NCBI RefSeq assembly: GCF_947489565.1
Contig: NZ_CANLEA010000004.1
Coordinates: forward strand, 62,001 to 126,000
Direction: 5' to 3'
Source: an uncultured Kordia sp.
GTDB taxonomy: Bacteria > Bacteroidota > Bacteroidia > Flavobacteriales > Flavobacteriaceae
DNA length: 64,000 nucleotides
Shown: positions 47,506-54,239 of the stretch, one piece after another
Numbering within the stretch: the stretch's first letter is position 1
How the letters are laid out: every line of letters starts with the position of its first letter
Position numbers and translations under genes: made by a program
The notes under the pieces: generated by a model
The model's database searches: none
Told to the model about the DNA's origin: nothing
Seen by the model: only the letters and a program-made list of their open reading frames with translations

Positions 47506-47523
47506 TACCCTCGCAACGGTATT
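47506..47523. promoter_or_regulatory. Palindromic operator-like element upstream of the trypsin-like gene
   Basis: TACCCTCGCAACGGTATT starts 3 nt after the regulator's stop and ends 52 nt before the protease ATG. It is the second copy of the element at 44416-44433. Confidence 0.5.
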
Positions 47524-47575
47524 GTCTCTTCTTTTTTTGATGGCTTTCTTTACAGAAACTAATTAACTGAAAGTT

Positions 47576-48679
47576 ATGAATATAGATGAGATCATTAAAA
47601 AAGAAAAACTAAAAAATACGCCATTCAGTATTCTTTTGAGCCTAAAGGATAAATTTGACGATAACGAGATTTTAGATGAAATCTGTAATCATTTCGAATT
47701 TGGTAGTCAAGATTTATTTTTTGAGAGTCTAAAAAAGTTCTTAATAAGATATGGAGAAAGTCTGAGTTTGGGTAATGGTCAAGCAATGGCAGATCAAATA
47801 AAAAGGAATAATAAAAAAGCAGAAGAATCAATTATAATGACCTGGGGCAGACCAGCTTTTATAGTTAGAGATAACAAAATTAACTTCCCTTTAAACTTCG
47901 ATAATGTTTGGCAACAACGCTTCAAAAAATTTGAGCATAATGTTTGTAATGCTATACCTAACGTAGGCAGAATAGAAATTAAAAAACACCCTAATAGTAA
48001 TTGGATTGGAACTGGCTGGCTTATCAAAGGGAGCAATATAATAGTAACAAACAGACATGTTGCACAAAAATTTGCATCATTACAGAGTAATCTCTCCTTT
48101 GGGATTAATAGAAACTATCGAGGTGAAGAATTAGAGGTTTTTATAGATTTCAAAGAAGAACATTTACCTAAAGATCTAAAACAATTTGATAGTATTAATA
48201 GTGAAATATTTACTTTTAAGATTACTAGGATAATTCACATCAATGAAAATGATGAACCTGATTTAGCCTTATTAGAAGTGTCTAATAATAATCCCTATGG
48301 AAAAAAACTACCAATTGGATTAGAAATAGCTAATTATCATTCAAATGCAAAAGATACAGTATTTGTAATAGGTTATCCTGCATACACCGATGAAAATCAA
48401 GTAAAAATATATGATTTTATCTTTAAGGACATATATAATGTTAAACGATTATCTCCTGGAGAAATATACCCTTCTAGTGCGGCAGAATACATATACGAAC
48501 ATGAATGCAGCACTTGGTATGGAAACTCTGGATCTCCCATAATAGATTTACATACAGGAAAAGTTGTTGGTATACATTATGCTGGTGCAAATCAAGAACT
48601 AAATAGAATCAAAAGTAATTGGGCCGTTAGGTCTACATATCTAATTGAACTTCTTCAAGAACTAAAAATATTTTTCTAA
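47576..48679 (+). CDS. Trypsin-like serine protease with N-terminal adaptor-like domain
   Basis: The 367-residue protein has no signal peptide, suggesting a cytosolic enzyme. The first ~65 residues are helical (KEKLKNTPFSILLSLKDKFD, ILDEICNHFEF) and resemble effector-associated helical adaptors, a weak inference. The C-terminal domain is trypsin-like, with catalytic triad His161 (IIVTNRHV), Asp229 (EPDLALLEV) and Ser318 (WYGNSGSPIID). The oxyanion-side segment GKVVGIHYAG follows. It leads a run of four closely spaced genes and lies downstream of an operator-like site. Confidence 0.85.
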   Translation: MNIDEIIKKEKLKNTPFSILLSLKDKFDDNEILDEICNHFEFGSQDLFFESLKKFLIRYGESLSLGNGQAMADQIKRNNKKAEESIIMTWGRPAFIVRDNKINFPLNFDNVWQQRFKKFEHNVCNAIPNVGRIEIKKHPNSNWIGTGWLIKGSNIIVTNRHVAQKFASLQSNLSFGINRNYRGEELEVFIDFKEEHLPKDLKQFDSINSEIFTFKITRIIHINENDEPDLALLEVSNNNPYGKKLPIGLEIANYHSNAKDTVFVIGYPAYTDENQVKIYDFIFKDIYNVKRLSPGEIYPSSAAEYIYEHECSTWYGNSGSPIIDLHTGKVVGIHYAGANQELNRIKSNWAVRSTYLIELLQELKIFF

Positions 48680-48713
48680 TCCTCAATCTTTTCAACTAAA
48701 AACTAATTAGCCT

Positions 48714-50756
48714 ATGAAAAAAATTACATTCAATAATTCTTCATACAAAAGTAGAATTCTAAAAGACGCAAAAGATATTACCGCAGAAAAAGATAATTAT
48801 GAACGTTGGGGATTTTATCAAGTAATTAATAGTAAAGATGATCCTGAAAAAACGTTTGATGAAGTATTAACCGATTATAAAACCCAGAGAGTAGAGATAC
48901 TTGATAAAATTGACAATGTATATATTACAGATCTGGAAAGGTGTAACAATTACATTAAAACTATTGAAGAAGATATCCAAAAACAAAAAGTAAGACTTCA
49001 AACATATGAAGACAATATAGAAACATATGTAGAAGAACAAAAAAATATTGAAGCAGAAATACAAAGTTTGGAAACTCGCTTGAATGAGTACGTCGAAAAA
49101 CTAGGAAAAAAGAAAGCAGATCTTATAAAAATTAGAATCAAAGAAGTAAAAGAAGAACTGGAAGAACTTACCAAAACATTCAAAGATATTACGCAACAAA
49201 AATATGATATCAACAAACGAACCTTTGATGAAAACAAAGATGCACTGTTAGAAGAAGCAAAGCTATTTAAGAAAATGGCAAACTATTATGAAGAAGCATA
49301 TGACAGAGTTCAAGAGAACATTACCAGACTTTACAATAAAGGAGTTACACTTGGAATTGCTAAGTTTTTTTTAGCAACAGGTGTATCTGCAACGGCAATT
49401 TCAGGTTGGTTTTTTTCAATTTTCTCTTCTAAAAAAGAACTAAATAGTGATGGTTGGCTCTTCTTTATCTTAAACTCATTGATGGAATTTGGAAATGGTA
49501 TCAAAGACGATGAACCCTTTAAAAGGTGGCAATGGTTACTTATTCTTATAATAAGTCTCATTACATTACTAGCTGTCATTGGTTTAGTAGCATGGATTTG
49601 TCAAAAACTCATGACAACGTCTCTTAAAAAAGATGAAGGTTATCATAACCTAAAAGTGCAAGCCAACTGGGAAGATGCTATACAATTTGACAAAAAGATA
49701 AAAGGAAACTCTTTTTATGATATGTGGTTACAACTCCTTCCCTATTTTTTAATATTCGGAATCATATATATAGTCATTCAATCCGGAAGTGATATCAAAA
49801 GTCTGAAGCAATTAGATAAATCATTATCCGGACAATTAACAGGTAGCATCTTATCGTTGATGATTGGAGGACTCATTTATGCTTACATCATCAACATCAT
49901 AGTTCCGAGATTTAGAACAAAATCCAAAGAATCATATCAAAAAGAAAAAGCATTGCAAACTCCTATGTCAATGCTACTTAAAAATATAGAAGTTGTACTA
50001 CTATTTGTGGCACTAATCATCACATTCATAATCATGTTTATAAACAATGAGCCAGGCACTATTGCACTCTTGGGGTTTGTCATTACAAGTATCATTACAG
50101 GATTTTTACTTGGAATTGGATTACGCTATAAAGGTTTACTAACAACAAGAAATAATATTGAATATGACTTAATGTGGTTTCAAAATCAAATAAAATACCG
50201 AAATAGACCAATTCCCTTATTTCTAACAAGTTCAGAGAACAGACTCTTCAAACAAAAATACCTTACACTACAAAGAGAGCTCATGAAGTTATTGATTTTA
50301 AAAACAAAATCGATACGAAATGTGTGGCAAGCGCCTTCAATAATAGCCAGAGGTAAAGCCTACAAACTCTACAATAAGTTAGCAAACATCATAAAAAAAC
50401 AGGACAATAGAAACAAACCGTATTTGAGCATTTATGAAGATATTATTTTTCCAGAAGAAAAATCACTTATTGAAAACCTTCAAGGACAATTAAGATCAAA
50501 AGATGAGGATCATACAGAATTAGAAAAAATAATCACCTCTATACGAGAAGAAAGATCTGAATATCAAAAAGATAAGAAAAAAATCATGAAAAATCTTATG
50601 GAAGATATTGATGAGAGGCGAATGGATATTTCGCAACGAACAGATTTATACCGATTGCAAATTAGAGACTATCAAGAAGAAACGCAATATCAAGAAACTG
50701 CTTTACATGCTGGATATGACTTAGCAAAATGGTTCATTCAAAACAGTTTAAACTAA
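48714..50756 (+). CDS. Large coiled-coil multi-span membrane protein (680 aa)
   Basis: A long N-terminal coiled coil (about residues 50-225, Lys/Glu-rich) is followed by about six membrane helices between residues ~215 and 470. Among them are FFLATGVSATAISGWFFSIF, WLLILIISLITLLAVIGLV and IEVVLLFVALIITFIIMFI. A second coiled-coil region occupies the C-terminal ~120 residues. There is no signal peptide. The gene starts 34 nt after the protease gene and ends 7 nt before the next. I do not recognise the family. A scaffold or mechanosensor-like role is only a guess. Confidence 0.8.
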   Translation: MKKITFNNSSYKSRILKDAKDITAEKDNYERWGFYQVINSKDDPEKTFDEVLTDYKTQRVEILDKIDNVYITDLERCNNYIKTIEEDIQKQKVRLQTYEDNIETYVEEQKNIEAEIQSLETRLNEYVEKLGKKKADLIKIRIKEVKEELEELTKTFKDITQQKYDINKRTFDENKDALLEEAKLFKKMANYYEEAYDRVQENITRLYNKGVTLGIAKFFLATGVSATAISGWFFSIFSSKKELNSDGWLFFILNSLMEFGNGIKDDEPFKRWQWLLILIISLITLLAVIGLVAWICQKLMTTSLKKDEGYHNLKVQANWEDAIQFDKKIKGNSFYDMWLQLLPYFLIFGIIYIVIQSGSDIKSLKQLDKSLSGQLTGSILSLMIGGLIYAYIINIIVPRFRTKSKESYQKEKALQTPMSMLLKNIEVVLLFVALIITFIIMFINNEPGTIALLGFVITSIITGFLLGIGLRYKGLLTTRNNIEYDLMWFQNQIKYRNRPIPLFLTSSENRLFKQKYLTLQRELMKLLILKTKSIRNVWQAPSIIARGKAYKLYNKLANIIKKQDNRNKPYLSIYEDIIFPEEKSLIENLQGQLRSKDEDHTELEKIITSIREERSEYQKDKKKIMKNLMEDIDERRMDISQRTDLYRLQIRDYQEETQYQETALHAGYDLAKWFIQNSLN

Positions 50757-50763
50757 AAAAACG

Positions 50764-52029
50764 ATGAAAGACTTTTTAAAGAAAACATTTGGATGGCTTT
50801 CTAAGCCAAAGAATACAGTGGCGAATAGTAAATTATATCCTAATTTACCAAGTATGAAAAAATACTTTGGAGATGCATTAAATATAAAAAAAATTGATCA
50901 AGATGCTGAAGTGTCAAAAACACTTAAAGAATTTTTAGATACCATCAATGAAAACGGACAACAATTTCGATCTATAGGAGAAGATGACGGAACATATGGT
51001 ATTGTAGAGAATTCTATGAAAGAAATCATGCGCAATATGGCCGCAAGTTTACGAAGTTATATTGAAACTATTTTTATAGGACTTCGAGATAGTATTAGCT
51101 CTCAAAAAGAAGATAAAAAAAGCTTTGTGGAAGATGCTAAGAAAGAATATACTTCCAATGCAAATTATTTAGAGAAAATGACCAAAGCCTATCGTTGGAA
51201 ACCTAAATCATTTTCTTTCAAGATGGGATTATTTTATTTTATAATTGGTTTTGTCCTAATAGCTGCTGATGTATTCATGCTAAAAGGATTTATAAAACAA
51301 GGGTTTGATGAAGGTACATTAGAAGCTCTTTTAATTGCTTTAGGAATCGGATTAAGTACAATTTATATCAAAATTTTCTTTGATATGTATCTTTTCCCTT
51401 CTTTGGAAAAATCAGTTACTCGCTTCAAAAAAGAAAATCTACCAGGAGTTGATGGCAGTAAAGAAGAAATTAGTACTGTAAAAAGAACATATTATTTTCG
51501 TCTCAGCTTTCATTCAATAGTACTATTAATTGTCATTACTACATTAATTCTTCTTGCATATTTAAGATTAGAAACAATGGAAGATGCTGCGAAAATAAAA
51601 TATGAAGATATGAATTATTCATACTCTGTAGTCATCAAAATCTTATTAATCTTCATTTCTCTTTTATTTCCTGTAATTGGAGGTATCAGTTCAGCAGTCG
51701 GATTAAATAAAATCCAAAACTTTTTAGTGTTTGAAAGAGCTAGAAAACAATACAAAAAAAGTCAAAAAAAATTAAGGCTTGCCCAAAAAGAACTGAGTGA
51801 ACTTCAAAAACGCCTACAAAATTGCGAAAGCTATGTAAAATGGTGTGAAATCAACGGATCATTCATTCAAAATAACACTGACTTTTTTTACGCTTGCTAT
51901 CTGCACGGATATGAATTAGGTTTTAAAAAACAAACCATTAACATGGATTTATTCCTAAGAGCTAAAGAAATGAGAAAACATCATGCCGCTAGAAAAGCAT
52001 TACTTAAAACGCCAATCATAAACAATTAA
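50764..52029 (+). CDS. Multi-span membrane protein with coiled-coil tail (421 aa)
   Basis: An N-terminal soluble part of ~150 residues precedes four helices (GLFYFIIGFVLIAADVFML, LLIALGIGLSTIYIKIFF, IVLLIVITTLILLAYL, ILLIFISLLFPVIGGISSAV). A coiled coil (KQYKKSQKKLRLAQKELSEL) and a Cys-containing tail follow. The layout echoes the preceding 680-residue protein in having helices flanked by coiled coils. It lies 7 nt after that gene and 11 nt before the VWA-like lipoprotein. No known family recognised; it probably forms a complex with its neighbour. Confidence 0.78.
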   Translation: MKDFLKKTFGWLSKPKNTVANSKLYPNLPSMKKYFGDALNIKKIDQDAEVSKTLKEFLDTINENGQQFRSIGEDDGTYGIVENSMKEIMRNMAASLRSYIETIFIGLRDSISSQKEDKKSFVEDAKKEYTSNANYLEKMTKAYRWKPKSFSFKMGLFYFIIGFVLIAADVFMLKGFIKQGFDEGTLEALLIALGIGLSTIYIKIFFDMYLFPSLEKSVTRFKKENLPGVDGSKEEISTVKRTYYFRLSFHSIVLLIVITTLILLAYLRLETMEDAAKIKYEDMNYSYSVVIKILLIFISLLFPVIGGISSAVGLNKIQNFLVFERARKQYKKSQKKLRLAQKELSELQKRLQNCESYVKWCEINGSFIQNNTDFFYACYLHGYELGFKKQTINMDLFLRAKEMRKHHAARKALLKTPIINN

Positions 52030-52040
52030 AAAACTAAATT

Positions 52041-52859
52041 ATGAATATTAAAAATATAAAACGAATTAGCCTGTCCATGCTTTTCATATCATTCTTTTAT
52101 GGATGTGATTTTTTTATTACAGAAACAGAAAAAAAACCTAAATATGAAGAAATTATCGCTTTCTGTGATATGACAACTAGCTTGGACTCTGCCAGTATTG
52201 AAAAATTAGCTAAAGATGTACAAAAGATGATCAAAAATGTTCCTGTAAATACACAAATAAATATCTACCCTATTAATGATAATACCTTTACAGACAAGAT
52301 TTTTTTCATTCCTAATAAAAATATTGATGAATCATCAAATAAGGGAGTTCTAACGGCTCAAAATCGCAGAAAAAAATATATTGATTCTGTAAAAAACATA
52401 ATCCTTACAAAATATAAAGAAGTTAATAAAAATGCTAAATCTGAATATAAAAGCTGTATCATTTCAAGTTTAGAAACTGTTTTTGATATTGTCAAAACTA
52501 AAAAAAACAAAGAAAATGTACATGTGGTCTTTTTCTCTGATATGATTGAACAATGTGAAATTTCACAGGTTGGAAAAATGTACATGTGCAGTAGTGAACG
52601 AAATCCTAAAAAAGACGATCTAATTCAACAAGTTCAGGAAAAATATACACCAAATTTCAATCTAAAAGAACTTGTTGACAATAGAATTACAGTGATTATA
52701 TCTACCAACTTAAAACAACAAGATAGGTGTCTTCAAGAATTTGAAAGAAAAGAAATTTGGAAAGAAGTATTTAAAAAAGTAGGATACTCAGATAAAGATT
52801 TTACATCTTTCCACTTCAATCAAAATTCAAGAGATGATTGGAGTACATTAGGGAAGTAA
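52041..52859 (+). CDS. Lipoprotein with VWA-like domain (272 aa)
   Basis: A lipobox (ISFFYGC, Cys22) is followed by a domain that looks like von Willebrand factor A. The metal-binding pattern DxTxS occurs at residues 43-47 (IIAFCDMTTSLDSASIEKLA). A later strand VHVVFFSDMIEQ carries the second Asp, and a helix-strand alternation runs to VIISTNLKQQDRCL. Such domains mediate metal-dependent protein binding. It is probably lipid-anchored on the periplasmic side. It closes the protease/membrane operon and could bind a partner of the membrane proteins. The VWA assignment is by motif only. Confidence 0.75.
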   Translation: MNIKNIKRISLSMLFISFFYGCDFFITETEKKPKYEEIIAFCDMTTSLDSASIEKLAKDVQKMIKNVPVNTQINIYPINDNTFTDKIFFIPNKNIDESSNKGVLTAQNRRKKYIDSVKNIILTKYKEVNKNAKSEYKSCIISSLETVFDIVKTKKNKENVHVVFFSDMIEQCEISQVGKMYMCSSERNPKKDDLIQQVQEKYTPNFNLKELVDNRITVIISTNLKQQDRCLQEFERKEIWKEVFKKVGYSDKDFTSFHFNQNSRDDWSTLGK

Positions 52860-52940
52860 CCAAATGTTAAGTAAGGTATTTCCGTACCAAGCTCTCATTC
52901 CTTTTTTATAAATTTCTGATAAACAAAAAATGAAACTATC

Positions 52941-53147
52941 ATGAAGAAAAAAAGTTTAAAAAATTTACAATTGAATAAGTATTCAATTTCCAACTTAAAG
53001 GATATACATCTAAAAGGTGGAAGAAGTAATTCTGTTGATTGTCAAACGCAAGATATAGATGTGTGTGATACTGATCTAAATTCTTGCTATTGGTTGGTAT
53101 GTCCATTTTCGAATCAAGCAGACACTATTTGTGTTTCTGAAGCGTAA
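52941..53147 (+). CDS. Lanthipeptide-like Gly-Gly leader precursor 1 (68 aa)
   Basis: The leader MKKKSLKNLQLNKYSISNLK with KGG at 26-28 matches the flavobacterial class I lanthipeptide-type leader (LNKxSISxL...GG). The core has four Cys plus Ser and Thr (CQTQDIDVCDTDLNSCYW) that could be dehydrated or crosslinked. It lies 81 nt after the VWA-like lipoprotein gene. No LanB, LanC or exporter is in the window, so maturation must rely on genes elsewhere. Activity is unknown. Confidence 0.75.
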   Translation: MKKKSLKNLQLNKYSISNLKDIHLKGGRSNSVDCQTQDIDVCDTDLNSCYWLVCPFSNQADTICVSEA

Positions 53148-53164
53148 TTTTTAAAGAGAATCCT

Positions 53165-53323
53165 ATAAAAAAAAGAAATATCAGAAACCTACAACTTAAT
53201 AAGAATTCTATTTCACATTTGGAAATGAATGCTTCGAAAGGCGGATATCAATCCAATAATGGTTCTTGCTTTTGGTAAGATTATCCATCTGCGGAAGCAA
53301 CTCCTTTTGCAAATGATTGCTAA
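53165..53323 (+). pseudogene. Dead lanthipeptide-like precursor copy
   Basis: The frame reads IKKRNIRNLQLNKNSISHLE, then KGGYQSNNGSCFW, then an in-frame TAA (53276-53278) and the end PFANDC before TAA at 53321-53323. The start codon is ATA instead of ATG. The living copy at 53367 has CFWQDCPS at the same place, so CAA may have become TAA. Two independent lesions show it is not expressed as a peptide. Confidence 0.8.
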
Positions 53324-53366
53324 AAAAACAAATGACTTATAAATTCTAATATTTAAATTAAAAACC

Positions 53367-53624
53367 ATGAAAAAAAGAAATCTTAAAGTATTAAAACTTA
53401 ACAAAAATTCCATTTCTAACTTGGAAAGAACTGCTGTAAAAGGTGGGTATGAATCTAATAATGGTTCTTGCTTTTGGCAAGATTGTCCGTCGAATGATCC
53501 TGACTTTATGAGCGATTGTTACTGTCCCTACAATGGTGGCGGTGGCGGTGGAAATAATACTAACGGCTGTCCTACACAGGCAAATTGTGGTTCTGGCGGA
53601 TCTTGTTATTGGGAAGATTGTTAA
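53367..53624 (+). CDS. Lanthipeptide-like Gly-Gly leader precursor 2 (85 aa)
   Basis: The leader MKKRNLKVLKLNKNSISNLE runs to VKGG. The core starts YESNNGSCFWQDCPSND, then has a glycine-rich linker (GGGGGGNN) and a second CysXn-rich block ending SCYWEDC. The repeat of SCFWQDC and SCYWEDC within one core suggests two similar units joined by a flexible spacer. Seven Cys are available for rings. It is the longest member of the cluster. Confidence 0.75.
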   Translation: MKKRNLKVLKLNKNSISNLERTAVKGGYESNNGSCFWQDCPSNDPDFMSDCYCPYNGGGGGGNNTNGCPTQANCGSGGSCYWEDC

Positions 53625-53660
53625 GAAAGATAACCAAATTAATTTTTAAAACGAAAACAG

Positions 53661-53840
53661 ATGAAAAAAAGAAATCTTAAAGACTTACAGCTCAACAAAA
53701 AGTCTATTTCAAATTTGAAAACGCATACATCAATTGGTGGACGCGAATCTAACAACAGACAATGTTATTCTGAACAAAACCTTACAGCTTGTTACTGGGA
53801 CCCGCGTTGTGTAACTGTTCATCCAAGACTTTGTAATTAA
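53661..53840 (+). CDS. Lanthipeptide-like Gly-Gly leader precursor 3 (59 aa)
   Basis: ATG at 53661 to TAA at 53838-53840. The leader MKKRNLKDLQLNKKSISNLK ends in IGG, and the core RESNNRQCYSEQNLTACYWD is followed by PRCVTVHPRLCN. The core contains four Cys and few Ser/Thr. Leader identity with the two neighbours is high, core identity is limited to ESNN and Cys positions. A strong terminator follows at 53871. Confidence 0.75.
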   Translation: MKKRNLKDLQLNKKSISNLKTHTSIGGRESNNRQCYSEQNLTACYWDPRCVTVHPRLCN

Positions 53841-53870
53841 AACAATTTAGCTATCAATATTTTACAAAAT

Positions 53871-53893
53871 GCGAACTTCGGTTCGCTTTTTTT
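53871..53893 (+). terminator. Strong terminator after the precursor cluster
   Basis: GCGAAC and GTTCGC close on a TTCG tetraloop, followed by seven T. The remaining 53894-54239 spacer shows no gene that I can support; an overlapping short frame starting inside the terminator is not credible. Confidence 0.9.
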
Positions 53894-54239
53894 ATACTAA
53901 AAAGAAAAGCGATCCAAAGATAGTTTCAAGGGTACTTACACAAAAAGCAAGTTACTTTTCCTCTACACGTTTTGTTTTTCACAGGACTAACTCCACTTGT
54001 AATAGTCTGATATTCAAAATTTTAATTTTCTTTTTTTCATACTATCTTTTTTTAAGTTGTGATAACTATAGAAGTCAAAAAAAGCAAAATAAAACATTGT
54101 ACTGACGATTGATATATTGTCTAGTAATACATCTGTTGGTTTTTCAAATCCATTTCGACGAAAGTTAAAGAACGTTAAAAATAGACGTCAATACATGAAC
54201 TTTTCTATTTTTGATCCTAACTGAACCAAATATGTCCTA

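Noticed and set aside
52870-52900. GGTATTTCCGTACC inverted repeat before the precursor cluster as a third operator
   Set aside because: The half-sites are in the opposite arrangement (GGTA then TACC) to the two good copies, so similarity to them is not convincing.
53869-54105. 78-residue plus-strand ORF beginning inside the terminator
   Set aside because: Its first codons are the terminator hairpin itself and its composition is that of AT-rich spacer. A short hydrophobic stretch before a Cys looks like chance.
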